The notes under the pieces: model-generated
Told to the model about the DNA's origin: nothing
Databases searched by the model: none
What the model saw: only the letters and a program-made list of their open reading frames with translations
Part shown: positions 7,713 through 16,489 of the stretch, one piece after another
Position numbering within the stretch: position 1 is the first letter of the stretch
Layout: the number at the start of each line of letters is the position of its first letter
Assembly (NCBI GenBank): GCA_017421045.1
Contig: JAFQMC010000016.1
Coordinates: forward strand, 1-64,000
From: Clostridia bacterium
GTDB lineage: Bacteria > Bacillota > Clostridia > Oscillospirales > Acutalibacteraceae
Reading direction: 5' to 3'
Length of the DNA stretch: 64,000 nt
Translations under genes and position numbers: made by a program

Positions 7713-7741
7713 TGCAATGCGGATGAGTATCGTCTTTTTTT
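7700..7741 (+). terminator. Riboswitch-controlled terminator (expression platform)
   Basis: GACGAGACTTATC (7700-7712) pairs with GATGAGTATCGTC (7722-7734), followed by seven T's. The 5' arm is the same strand that closes the aptamer P1, so ligand-bound aptamer and terminator exclude each other. Ligand binding should therefore permit read-through into the ATPase gene. Confidence 0.8.
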
Positions 7742-7853
7742 GTTTCTGTGAAGTATATTTTACGTATGGAACAAAAAATAGATGTATAAGACTCTCCCGT
7801 GGATTCATAGGCTTGTGTAGCAAGCAAAACTTCATAATCAGGAGGAAAACCAA

Positions 7854-10469
7854 TTGACTTTTCATGACCTAACTAACGACAGGGTTCTGAGTGAGCTCGG
7901 TACTGACAGGGTATCGGGACTGAGTGCACAGAATGTAAATTCGCTCAGAGAAAAATATGGACCCAACAAGCTCAGGGAAAAAAAGAAAAAATCTACACTG
8001 CAGAGGTTCTTTGACCAGTTCAAGGATGTTATGATTCTCATCCTTATTATCGCAGCAATTGTATCTTTTGTAATTGTATGTGTGGAAAAGAACTGGGGTG
8101 AGTTGTTTGAACCTGCACTCATTCTGCTGATTGTCATCCTCAACGCCATTATGGGTGTTGTGCAGGAAAGCAAGGCAGAGAAAGCTCTGGACGCGCTTAA
8201 AAATATGTCGGCACCTCACGCAAGAGTTATCCGTGACGGTGAAGAAAAGATTATTGATGCATCCGAGCTTGTGCCCGGAGATATCATCAAGCTTGAAGCT
8301 GGCGACTTCGTTCCTGCTGACGCAAGACTCATACAGAGTGTAAGCCTTAAGTCTGAGGAATCTGCTCTGACAGGCGAATCTGTTCCCTCTGAAAAAGATG
8401 CAGAGGCAGTGGTGGATGCAAAAGCACCTCTCGGCGACAGAAGCAACATGGTATTCTCAGGATGCAGTATCACATACGGAACTGCCACCGCCGTGGTAAC
8501 TGCTACGGGTATGGATACTGAGATGGGCAAGATTGCAAATCTGCTTGCAGGCGAAGGCGACAGCCAGACACCCCTGCAGAAAAAGCTTGCAAGCCTTGGC
8601 AAGTATCTGGGCTTTGTGGCTCTGGGTGCCTGTGCAATTATCTTTGTTGTGGGACTTCTGAACGGAATTCCCGTGCTTGATATCTTTATGACCGCTGTTT
8701 CGCTGGCAGTGTCGGCAATTCCCGAAGGTCTGCCTGCTATTGTTACCATTGTGCTATCTATCGGTGTTCAGCGCATGGCAAAGAGAAACGCTCTTATTCG
8801 CCGACTGCCTGCTGTTGAGACTCTTGGCAGTGCATCAATCATCTGCTCTGATAAAACAGGAACACTGACACAGAACCGTATGACTCTTACAAAGGCTTAT
8901 ACAGACGGCAATGATAAAACCGAAGATATATGCGAAACCAACTCCGATTCTGTTAAAAAACTTCTTATGTACGGCACTCTCTGCTGTGACGGTTCAGTTA
9001 TCCTGAACGGCGACGAAGAACAGCATATCGGTGATCCCACCGAGACCGCCATTGTGCTTGCTGCTCACAAAAGCGGTATGCCCAAAGACACACTTCACGA
9101 AAAATATCAGAGACTTGCTGAGATTCCCTTTGACTCTGACAGAAAGCTTATGACCACTGTCAACCGCATTGACGGAAAGAACATTGTTATCGTCAAGGGT
9201 GCCTTTGACATGATGCAGCCCCGATGCGTCAAAGGAGACCTTGAAACTGCAAAACGCATCACCGAGGAAATGAGCGAAAATGCTCTCAGAGTGCTTGCGG
9301 TTGCATACAAGGAAATTGACACTGTTCCTGAGAATCCCACCTCTGAGGAACTGGAGTGCGGACTTACCTTCATGGGACTTGTGGGTATGATTGATCCTCC
9401 GAGACCCGAGGCAAAAGAGGCTGTTGCTGTATGCCGCAAGGCAGGCATCAAGCCTGTTATGATTACCGGCGACCACGTTGTTACCGCTTCTGCCATTGCA
9501 AGGGAGCTTGGAATTCTGCTTGAAGGCGATATGGCGATCACGGGTGCTGAGCTTGACGCCATGAGTGACGAAGAGCTTGACAAGAATGTTGAGAGCATTT
9601 CTGTATATGCCCGTGTGTCACCTGAAAACAAAATCCGCATTGTCAAGGCTTGGCAGAAAAAGGGTCAGGTTGTATCCATGACAGGTGACGGCGTTAACGA
9701 TGCACCTGCGCTGAAAGCGGCTGACATCGGCTGCGCCATGGGTATCACAGGCACCGATGTTGCCAAGGGTGCCGCTGATATGACTCTGACAGACGACAAC
9801 TTTGCAACTATTGTTGAGGCCGTGAGAGAAGGACGAGGAATTTACGCAAACATCCGCAAGGTTGTGGGCTTCCTCCTTGGAACAAATATCGGCGAGGTTG
9901 TTGCAGTATTCGTTGCAATGCTTCTGTGGCATGAGACTCCCCTGCTTTCAATGCAGCTTCTTTGGATAAATCTTGTGACCGATTCCCTGCCTGCCATTGC
10001 ACTCGGCATGGAGCCTGTAGAGGCTGACGTTATGGAAAGAAAACCCAAGCCCAAGGATGAGGGTATATTTGCAAACGGTTTAGGTGTGAGAGTGGTTCTG
10101 CAGGGCATTATGTTCGCCGCACTTTCACTTATAGGTTACTTTATCGGCAGGGAAGCCACAGGTACAATCGAAGGCGGTCAGACCATGGCATTCATGGTAC
10201 TGGCACTTTCTCAGGTACTGCAGGCATTTAACATGCGCTCCGAACGCTCTCTCTTCAAGATTGGATTCTTTACAAACAAAAAGCTCAACTGGGCAGTGCT
10301 TGCATCTCTTGTTCTTGTACTTCTTGTTTTGTTCACACCTGCAAGAATTGCATTCAACCTGGTTATCCTGCCTCCTATGCTCTACCTCATCGCATTGGGA
10401 CTTATACTTGTTCCCACAATAGTGATGGAGATTTCAAAAGCTATAGGCCTTATTAAGCATCACAAATAA
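7854..10469 (+). CDS. P2-type cation-transporting ATPase (Ca2+/Mn2+ efflux)
   Basis: An 871-residue P-type ATPase of the Ca2+-pump (P2A) class. It has an N-terminal cation-ATPase domain, TGES actuator motif (about residue 171), the M4 ion-binding IPEGLP (about 287-292), phosphorylation motif DKTGTLT (Asp about 333), hinge TGDGVNDAPALK (about 608-619), and NLVTDSLPAIALG in M6. The C-terminus holds four further membrane helices. It exports divalent cations from the cytoplasm using ATP. A yybP-ykoY element upstream points to Mn2+ as the relevant substrate or signal. The start is TTG at 7854, supported by GGAGG eight bases upstream; no better ATG exists. Monocistronic. Confidence 0.92.
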   Translation: MTFHDLTNDRVLSELGTDRVSGLSAQNVNSLREKYGPNKLREKKKKSTLQRFFDQFKDVMILILIIAAIVSFVIVCVEKNWGELFEPALILLIVILNAIMGVVQESKAEKALDALKNMSAPHARVIRDGEEKIIDASELVPGDIIKLEAGDFVPADARLIQSVSLKSEESALTGESVPSEKDAEAVVDAKAPLGDRSNMVFSGCSITYGTATAVVTATGMDTEMGKIANLLAGEGDSQTPLQKKLASLGKYLGFVALGACAIIFVVGLLNGIPVLDIFMTAVSLAVSAIPEGLPAIVTIVLSIGVQRMAKRNALIRRLPAVETLGSASIICSDKTGTLTQNRMTLTKAYTDGNDKTEDICETNSDSVKKLLMYGTLCCDGSVILNGDEEQHIGDPTETAIVLAAHKSGMPKDTLHEKYQRLAEIPFDSDRKLMTTVNRIDGKNIVIVKGAFDMMQPRCVKGDLETAKRITEEMSENALRVLAVAYKEIDTVPENPTSEELECGLTFMGLVGMIDPPRPEAKEAVAVCRKAGIKPVMITGDHVVTASAIARELGILLEGDMAITGAELDAMSDEELDKNVESISVYARVSPENKIRIVKAWQKKGQVVSMTGDGVNDAPALKAADIGCAMGITGTDVAKGAADMTLTDDNFATIVEAVREGRGIYANIRKVVGFLLGTNIGEVVAVFVAMLLWHETPLLSMQLLWINLVTDSLPAIALGMEPVEADVMERKPKPKDEGIFANGLGVRVVLQGIMFAALSLIGYFIGREATGTIEGGQTMAFMVLALSQVLQAFNMRSERSLFKIGFFTNKKLNWAVLASLVLVLLVLFTPARIAFNLVILPPMLYLIALGLILVPTIVMEISKAIGLIKHHK

Positions 10470-10478
10470 TTACACAGC

Positions 10479-10517
10479 AAAAAGCTGTTGCACAGGTAAC
10501 TGTGCAACAGCTTTTTT
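10479..10517. terminator. Strong bidirectional terminator
   Basis: A 15-pair hairpin: AAAGCTGTTGCACAG pairs with CTGTGCAACAGCTTT around a GTAA loop, with A-run and T-run flanks. It ends the ATPase gene and the converging ABC operon. Confidence 0.9.
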
Positions 10518-10530
10518 AGTTTGTATCAGA

Positions 10531-11526
10531 TTAAATCAGAATAAGCAACACGGCTACATAAGCCAGAATGACAATGGCAGAGCCTACGAGCATTATGATG
10601 AACGCACGGCGGTATTTCTTATCCTTTACAACAACCATAAGGGTTATTGCAAGACCTACGAGAATAAGAGGAAGAACTCCGAACACTACCGTACAGAAAA
10701 CAAGAGCAACTCCGGTGCTGACATCCTCTGTAACAATCCAGTCAAGGTCATCCTCGGGAATTGTATCGTAGCAATCCAAGAGTCTCTTTTCAAGCTCGGG
10801 ATCCTCCAGAATGTATACTGTGACATCCTCGTAGTTGTCTATAGCGAAGGTACCGTCGCTGTAAAAATACGACCTGTCGTACTCGCTGTATCTGAGCAGG
10901 TACAGCTCGTCGGTTTTATAATCACGTAACACCATTGCGCACTCATACTCAACTTTTCCGGTATTGTCGCTGGCATAAATATAATACTGATCATGAGCCA
11001 TAAGTTCGTATGCCGTGATAGTCATTGGGGTGCCGTTGCACCACGAGTCAAATTCACTGCGTGAAATTGTCATCTCTGTGTCATAAAAGTTATCTGTGCT
11101 GTATGTTGAGGAGTCGCCCTGAGCAAGCTTCTCGTATTCAGCCAGATGTGACTTTTCAACGTAGAGTGTGGTTCCCACGTATGAATCCCGTCTCCATATT
11201 TCCACATCAAGAGCTATGGGTTCGCCGAATTCGGGATCATATATGATGTTGTATAGACTTGAATCCATATATAAGGATTTTGTCTCTGCATCGGCGAAGT
11301 CAAGGTCTGTGTAATATCCCACGAAATCATCTTCCTCATCTTCGTAGTCAATCACATAGGTCCTGTCTGAATTCACGGGATAAAAAACTTTATCATCGTG
11401 AGTAATATACTCTGCATTCTTTGCAAGCACCCAGTCACTACCTGCGGCAGAAGCCGTAAGCATCATAGGACAAAGCGACAGACACAGAATCAGAACTGTA
11501 AGTAAAACTGCTGAAAATCTCTTCAT
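10531..11526 (-). CDS. Membrane protein of the GntR-ABC operon, unknown function
   Basis: A 331-residue protein not recognised as a named family. Residues 1-27 form a signal peptide ending TASAAG. A long acidic extracellular region follows (Asp/Glu/Tyr-rich, residues about 30-255). Two transmembrane helices lie at the C-terminus (about 262-290 and 302-331) with the loop KDKKYRRA between them. The ATG at 11526 is chosen because AGGAGG stands nine bases upstream; starting earlier would place that site inside the gene. As last gene of the YtrA/ABC operon, it may sense envelope stress or assist the transporter. That is inference from position only. Confidence 0.75.
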   Translation of the reverse strand: MKRFSAVLLTVLILCLSLCPMMLTASAAGSDWVLAKNAEYITHDDKVFYPVNSDRTYVIDYEDEEDDFVGYYTDLDFADAETKSLYMDSSLYNIIYDPEFGEPIALDVEIWRRDSYVGTTLYVEKSHLAEYEKLAQGDSSTYSTDNFYDTEMTISRSEFDSWCNGTPMTITAYELMAHDQYYIYASDNTGKVEYECAMVLRDYKTDELYLLRYSEYDRSYFYSDGTFAIDNYEDVTVYILEDPELEKRLLDCYDTIPEDDLDWIVTEDVSTGVALVFCTVVFGVLPLILVGLAITLMVVVKDKKYRRAFIIMLVGSAIVILAYVAVLLILI

Positions 11527-11539
11527 ATCCGGCACCTCC

Positions 11540-12367
11540 TTACTCAAGATTCAGGCGCTTATCCAAAAGATAAAGCTCCACAAAATAAAGTGCTGCTATG
11601 AATACGGTGAGAAGTCCAAGGACACCAATCATCATAAACATAATTGCCGCCTTTGCAAGTGCTTCGTCAAGACCTGTTACCATTGTAATAACGGTGCTGA
11701 CGCCTCCGTACATAAATATCTGAACAAGACCTGAGACTACCATGCTCACACCGTAGTAGATACCGATGGAGAGGAGTATCTTGTGTCTCTTTGTGATAGC
11801 AGATGCCAGGGTGATGCACACATAGACAAGGAGTGTTGAGCTTATTACAGTTGCTAACATAATAAGCACAGCGAGCACTGTGTAGGGAGCGCCGTAGATG
11901 CCCAAGGCTTCGTATATTTCGGAGAATAATTCTCCGATGTAAGTCCAGAAGCGACCACTGAAAAACTCCTCGGGGATTCCGATTGCAAGCATTGTGAGTA
12001 CATCTGCAATCATTACAAAAATTGTTGAAACTCCGAAAATCAGGTATGTTGCAATTTTTGAATCAAGGAGTGAGGTACGCTTTACGGGAAGAGTGAAGGT
12101 GAGATATCCTTCGTCGGTGAAAAAGTGTTTGTAAAAACGCACCAGCACCAGAATCTCGGTGAGTATCGGAAGAAGATACATACCTATTAAGGAAAACACC
12201 AATCCGATGCCTCCGAGGATGGGGATAATCTCGTAGCTTGTGTAGTCGATATCAACTATCTGTATACAAACTCCGCCGAATACGGCTATCAGAAGGGACG
12301 CCACGGCTCCTATCCACCAATATTTGAAAACGGATTTTGTATCATACTTTAAAAGTTTTGAGAACAT
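11540..12367 (-). CDS. ABC-2-type transporter permease
   Basis: A 275-residue integral membrane protein with about six hydrophobic segments, the size of small ABC-2 permeases. No soluble domain is visible. It overlaps the ATPase gene by 19 bases, so the two are translationally coupled and form one exporter, probably as a dimer of each. The operon order regulator-ATPase-permease-membrane protein resembles the ytr and bcr type systems that respond to cell-wall-active peptides in Bacilli. The substrate here is unknown. Confidence 0.82.
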   Translation of the reverse strand: MFSKLLKYDTKSVFKYWWIGAVASLLIAVFGGVCIQIVDIDYTSYEIIPILGGIGLVFSLIGMYLLPILTEILVLVRFYKHFFTDEGYLTFTLPVKRTSLLDSKIATYLIFGVSTIFVMIADVLTMLAIGIPEEFFSGRFWTYIGELFSEIYEALGIYGAPYTVLAVLIMLATVISSTLLVYVCITLASAITKRHKILLSIGIYYGVSMVVSGLVQIFMYGGVSTVITMVTGLDEALAKAAIMFMMIGVLGLLTVFIAALYFVELYLLDKRLNLE

Positions 12368-13062
12368 CTGAACACCTCCCTGAAAAGCTCATCAAGTGAG
12401 CAACCGTTCTCGGTTCGGGCTTCTTCTGCTGAGCCCTGCTTGAGTATCTGACCGCCAAAGGAAAGGAACACAAAATCGTCCAGCACCTGCTCTACATCGG
12501 TTATCAGATGGGTTGTTATGATAATTGTTGAATCGGGGTCGTAATTACCCACAATTGTGCTGAGGATGTATTCTCTTGCGGCAGGGTCAACGCCTGCAAT
12601 TGGCTCATCCAGAAGATAGAGCTTTGCACGTCTTGACATAACCAGTATCAGCTGAACCTTTTCTTTTGTACCCTTGGAAAGAGTCTTGAGCTTTGCCTTG
12701 GGGTCGATGTTGAGGTCGCTGAGGAGTCTGTATGCCTTCTGGGCATCAAAGTCGGAATAAAACTCAGTGAAATATTTTATGAGTTCTTCAACTCGCATCC
12801 AACCGTTGAAATATGTTCTCTCGGGCAAATAGGACACGAGAGCCTTTGTCTCCTCTCCTACCGGTTTGCCGTCGATTAATACTTCGCCGGAATTGGGCTG
12901 AAGAAGGCCTGCAACGATTTTGATAAGCGTAGATTTTCCGCAACCGTTAGGGCCTAAAAGTCCCACGATACGGCCCTGAGGCACTGAAATATTGAGACTG
13001 TCAAGCACGTTGTTTCCTCTTTTATATGCTTTTGTGAGGTTTCTGCATTCAAGTATGCTCAT
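12349..13062 (-). CDS. ABC transporter ATP-binding protein
   Basis: A 237-residue ATPase. Walker A is GPNGCGKST (about residues 38-46), the signature LSKGTKEKVQL is near 135-145, and Walker B with catalytic Glu is LYLLDEP (about 155-161), followed by the H-loop ITTHL. It powers the permease encoded at 11540-12367. The ATG at 13062 overlaps the end of the regulator gene by four bases (ATGA-type coupling). The signature reads LSKG rather than LSGG, common in small exporters of this group. Confidence 0.92.
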   Translation of the reverse strand: MSILECRNLTKAYKRGNNVLDSLNISVPQGRIVGLLGPNGCGKSTLIKIVAGLLQPNSGEVLIDGKPVGEETKALVSYLPERTYFNGWMRVEELIKYFTEFYSDFDAQKAYRLLSDLNIDPKAKLKTLSKGTKEKVQLILVMSRRAKLYLLDEPIAGVDPAAREYILSTIVGNYDPDSTIIITTHLITDVEQVLDDFVFLSFGGQILKQGSAEEARTENGCSLDELFREVFRCSQNF

Positions 13063-13418
13063 GTGGTTTCCTCCTCTATCATTTTTATAAGCTCATCTCT
13101 ACTGATGGATAAGCTCGCAGCTTGCTTCAGAAATTCGTCAACAAGTTCTTTCGCTGCTGTATGCCTTGCAGATGCGATAAGCTCTGCGTCCGTGGTTACA
13201 AACCTTCCTGCTGTGCCCTCGGAATAAATGAGCCCCTCTGCTTCCAGAGCTGTCAACGCGTGCTGAACAGTGTTGGGATTGACAGCCGCCGTCAGAGCAA
13301 GCTGTCGGACAGAAGGCACCTGAGATGCAGGCGGATAGTTGCCTACTATAATCTCGTTGCGTATTCTTTCTGCAATCTGCAGATACACGGGTGTGTGCTT
13401 ATCAAAACTCCATGCCAT
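13059..13418 (-). CDS. GntR-family regulator, YtrA subfamily
   Basis: A 119-residue repressor-type regulator. The N-terminal winged helix-turn-helix (residues 8-70) shows PVYLQIAERIRNEIIVGNYPPASQVPSVRQLA in overlapping pieces, the usual GntR signature, and VNPNTVQHALTALEAEGLI as recognition helix region. The short C-terminal tail of about 45 residues is that of the YtrA subfamily, which lacks a big effector domain and usually represses its own ABC operon. It is the first gene of the operon and has a candidate operator next to its promoter at 13441-13493. Confidence 0.88.
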   Translation of the reverse strand: MAWSFDKHTPVYLQIAERIRNEIIVGNYPPASQVPSVRQLALTAAVNPNTVQHALTALEAEGLIYSEGTAGRFVTTDAELIASARHTAAKELVDEFLKQAASLSISRDELIKMIEEETT

Positions 13419-13440
13419 AGAGATCCCCCTTTCTGTATTG

Positions 13441-13493
13441 TTGTTGTACTACTGTACTACCACAATAATACAGTGCATTTTCCGAATTGTCAA
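13441..13493 (-). promoter_or_regulatory. Promoter and probable YtrA-type operator
   Basis: Minus-strand TTGACA (13488-13493), 17-base spacer, TATTAT (13465-13470). Directly downstream lies the dyad TTGT (13441-13444) ... ACAA (13462-13465), containing the perfect repeat GTAC-TACT-GTAC (13446-13457). A repressor bound here would block the transcription start, which fits autoregulation. Confidence 0.7.
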
Positions 13494-13522
13494 TACTTTT
13501 TTTGGAAATTTTTGTATAACGA

Positions 13523-13560
13523 AAAAAATCACCCCTGCAGAAACAAACTGCAAGGGTGAT
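13523..13560 (-). terminator. Terminator of the fumarate-reductase operon
   Basis: On the minus strand ATCACCCTTGCAG pairs with CTGCAGGGGTGAT, followed by seven T's. It lies 14 bases after the permease stop codon, ending the 12-gene operon. Confidence 0.88.
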
Positions 13561-13574
13561 GATGAATTCAATTA

Positions 13575-14834
13575 TCAGAACAAGAGAATTACAAGCTGTG
13601 ATACCAGTACAACCGTTATGAGTGCAATGGGATACGTAGCGGCATAAGCGGCGGCTACATCCTCGGTTCCTGCAACATGGATGAGAGTACCCAGTGCAGG
13701 GGTGCTGGTCATTCCGCCTGTGATGGAACCAAGATTGTTGAGAAGCTTCAGTTTGAGTACAAACTTCGCAAACAGGAAACCTAAAATCATAGGCAAAACA
13801 GTCATTATAATTCCGTAGAGGAAGTATACAGGCTGGAAAAGCTCTACGAATCGGGCACCGCCTGAGATACCTGCTCCCATCAGAAACAGTACCAGACCGA
13901 ACTCACGGAAAACCTTGAGAGTTTTGTCGGGAGGCATAATACTGATTGCAACACCTTGTCTGTCACCTTTTGTGCGTCTCAGTACAATCTTTGAAAAATG
14001 TCCGAACACCAGTGCCGTGAGCAAACATCCGCCTGTAGTTGTCAGAGAAAAATTACCTGCTTTTGCAGAGCCGATGAATACACCGATGACAGCGGCAAGT
14101 GCAAAAGGCATTATGCCGAAATCATCAATCTCCAGAATCTTACCTGCAAAAGATTTTTTCTTTGAATCGTCATCTGAATCAGAGATAAATGCTCTCTCTT
14201 TTGCCATATCGGCTTTGAGCAGTTTGGGAATAACCTGAACAAAAAGCACAACACCGATAACACCGAAGAGATATGCAATACCGTAACCTACGGATACAGA
14301 AGCCTCCAGAGCCTCTCCGCCCTTGGCAACTGCGGCTTCCTTTGCCGCAGAAAAGGCAGGAGTAGAGGTTAGAGAGCCTGCGAGAAGTCCAGCCATCATG
14401 GCCGACAGTTCGTCAGGGGTAAGCTCGGTGAAGTTGCTCTCAATCAGCAAACAAAGAACGCAGGCGATACCGCCGGATATAATAATCACGATTCCAAGCA
14501 ATATGTAGGACTTGAAATTGCGGACAAAATTGCCGAAGAACTTGGGACCAGCAATAAAACCTACTGCAGTCACAAACAGTATGAGTCCCATATTTTCGAC
14601 AATTTTGAGTGCATTGGAAACATAGCTGACACCTTCTACTGAGAGCTGAGTCTCAAGTGTGCCGTAAAACAGACAACCATACAGCAACGCCACTATAAAC
14701 ACACCTGCCGTGCCCAGTGATACGCCCTTGATGGTAATTCTGCCCAGCAAGTATCCAAGACCAATGATGGCAAGCAATGAAAACATCAGAAAGGTAACTC
14801 CCGTAATGGGAACTACTCCGCCGAATAAAGACAT
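13575..14834 (-). CDS. AspT/YidE-family dicarboxylate transporter (putative succinate exporter)
   Basis: A 419-residue membrane protein of the aspartate:alanine exchanger (AAE) family. It has two homologous blocks with the family hallmark: AGLLAGSLTSTPAFSAA in the first half and SITGGMTSTPALGTL in the second. Typical members are about 560 residues and carry two RCK/TrkA-C domains between the halves; here only a short charged linker (about residues 205-230, SDSDDDSKKKS) remains. Family members exchange aspartate/alanine or export succinate (SucE of Corynebacterium). As last gene of a fumarate-reductase operon, succinate export or fumarate/succinate exchange is the likely role. GGAGATGGAAAAATG marks the start. 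Confidence 0.8.
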   Translation of the reverse strand: MSLFGGVVPITGVTFLMFSLLAIIGLGYLLGRITIKGVSLGTAGVFIVALLYGCLFYGTLETQLSVEGVSYVSNALKIVENMGLILFVTAVGFIAGPKFFGNFVRNFKSYILLGIVIIISGGIACVLCLLIESNFTELTPDELSAMMAGLLAGSLTSTPAFSAAKEAAVAKGGEALEASVSVGYGIAYLFGVIGVVLFVQVIPKLLKADMAKERAFISDSDDDSKKKSFAGKILEIDDFGIMPFALAAVIGVFIGSAKAGNFSLTTTGGCLLTALVFGHFSKIVLRRTKGDRQGVAISIMPPDKTLKVFREFGLVLFLMGAGISGGARFVELFQPVYFLYGIIMTVLPMILGFLFAKFVLKLKLLNNLGSITGGMTSTPALGTLIHVAGTEDVAAAYAATYPIALITVVLVSQLVILLF

Positions 14835-14878
14835 TTTTCCATCTCCTTAAGAAACCTTAATGTAATCAAAACCAAAAA

Positions 14879-16477
14879 TCAAACTTCGCGTGTATACTTG
14901 GGAAGAAGCTTGGGAGAAACCACGTCGGTGCAGATACCTGCCTCCTCTATCTCCTTCTCAAATTTTGCGATATGCTCAAGGGTGAGGTCGGAGAGTTCAA
15001 CCGACTTACTCTTTTCTGCGGCATTTCTGCCTGCTGAGCGACCGAAAACGATGATATCAAGGAGAGAGTTACCCATGAGACGGTTTCTGCCGTGGATACC
15101 TCCTACCGCCTCGCCTGCAACATAGAGATTCTCAACTCCTGTTGTCATACAGTCCTCGGTAATATCGAGACCGCCGTTCTGGTAGTGAAGTGTGGGATAT
15201 ACGAGGATAGGCTCCTTGCGGATGTCTATTCCGTATTTCTCAAACATACGCATCATTGCAGGGATTCGCTTTTCGATTGTTCCCTCGCCGCCGATTTTTT
15301 CGATCATTGGAGTATCAAGCCACACGCCCTTGCCGCTTCCTGTATCAATGCCGTTGTCTCTGTCGGAACATTCGCGGATGATGGAAGCTGCCGCAACGTC
15401 ACGGGTCTCCAGAGGATGCATGAATACCTCGCCTTTTTCATTGACAAGTTTTGCACCCAGAGAGCGGACTTTCTCGGTAACGAGAGCACCGAAAATCTGC
15501 TCGGGGAATGCAGCTCCAGTGGGATGATACTGCAAAGTCTCTGCGTAGAGAAGTTTTGCTCCTGCACGATAGCCCAGCACCAATCCGTCGGCAGTTGCGC
15601 CGTAGTGGTTGGATGTGGGAAATCCCTGATAGTGCATACGTCCTGCACCGCCGGTCGCGATAATTACGGTCTTTGCTCTCGCAACAAGGAGTTCTTTTGT
15701 CTCCATATTCATAAGCACTGCACCGGCTGCGTTACCGTTGGAGTCAAGGATAAGCTCGATTGCGGATGTGAAATCAACAACGGGGATTCCGCGGTTGATA
15801 ACCTCATCACGGAGAGTACGCATAATCTCGGCACCCGAGTAGTCCTTTGCCGCATGCATACGTTTGCGTGATGTACCTCCGCCGTGGGTGGTAATCATAT
15901 TGCCCTGTGCATCTTTGTCGAACTCAACACCCAGGTTGCTAAGCCACTGAATAGCCTCGGGAGCATCGCACACAAGCTTGCGGAGAAGCTCACGCTTGGC
16001 TGCAAAGTGACCTCCGCCGAAAGCATCGACAAAGTGGATTGCAGGAGAATCGTTGGGCTTATCTGCCGCCTGAATTCCTCCCTCTGCCATCATGGTGTTG
16101 GCATCGCCGATGCGAAGTTTGGTGACTATCATGACGCTGGCACCTGAGTTATGTGCCTCGATTGCGGCAGATGAACCTGCACCGCCACCGCCGATGATGA
16201 GTACATCAACATCGTAGTCGGGGTTTGCAAGGTCTACGTCCTCTGCCTTGATTCTTGAGTGAGCCTGCAGAGTCTCGGCAAGCTCGTGGGGCACTTTGTC
16301 GCCCTTATTGGGACCGATTAAAAGCTCGGTGAACTCATCCTTTTTATAGTCAGGATGGTAAGACGCCAGCAGTTCTTCTTTCTGCTGAGCTGTCATACGC
16401 TGAGGCTCAAAGGCAATGTTAGCCTCACGGGCTGCTTCTACAGCCTTGAGGGATTTCTGAAACTGTTCGCTGTACAT
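14879..16477 (-). CDS. frdA: Fumarate reductase flavoprotein subunit, soluble type
   Basis: A 532-residue FAD protein that should reduce fumarate to succinate. The FAD-binding GGGGAGSSAAIEA starts near residue 95, after an unusual roughly 90-residue N-terminal extension. Catalytic elements of the fumarate reductase/succinate dehydrogenase family are present: HPTG (His), ETRDVA (Arg), HYQNGG (His) and GRNRLMGNSLLDIIVFGR (Arg). The segment GDANTMMAEGG stands where E. coli FrdA has the FAD-linked His (SHTVAAEGG), so FAD should be non-covalent. The C-terminal Succ_DH_flav_C domain is missing. It lies between frdB and the carrier, downstream of flx/hdr genes; GGAGGT precedes the ATG. L-aspartate oxidase is a less likely alternative. 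Confidence 0.85.
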   Translation of the reverse strand: MYSEQFQKSLKAVEAAREANIAFEPQRMTAQQKEELLASYHPDYKKDEFTELLIGPNKGDKVPHELAETLQAHSRIKAEDVDLANPDYDVDVLIIGGGGAGSSAAIEAHNSGASVMIVTKLRIGDANTMMAEGGIQAADKPNDSPAIHFVDAFGGGHFAAKRELLRKLVCDAPEAIQWLSNLGVEFDKDAQGNMITTHGGGTSRKRMHAAKDYSGAEIMRTLRDEVINRGIPVVDFTSAIELILDSNGNAAGAVLMNMETKELLVARAKTVIIATGGAGRMHYQGFPTSNHYGATADGLVLGYRAGAKLLYAETLQYHPTGAAFPEQIFGALVTEKVRSLGAKLVNEKGEVFMHPLETRDVAAASIIRECSDRDNGIDTGSGKGVWLDTPMIEKIGGEGTIEKRIPAMMRMFEKYGIDIRKEPILVYPTLHYQNGGLDITEDCMTTGVENLYVAGEAVGGIHGRNRLMGNSLLDIIVFGRSAGRNAAEKSKSVELSDLTLEHIAKFEKEIEEAGICTDVVSPKLLPKYTREV

Positions 16478-16489
16478 AACACTACCTCC

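Noticed and set aside
15092..15871. Long plus-strand frame opposite frdA
   Set aside because: It mirrors the third-position pattern of the real gene on the other strand, has no ribosome-binding site, and its product shows no family features.
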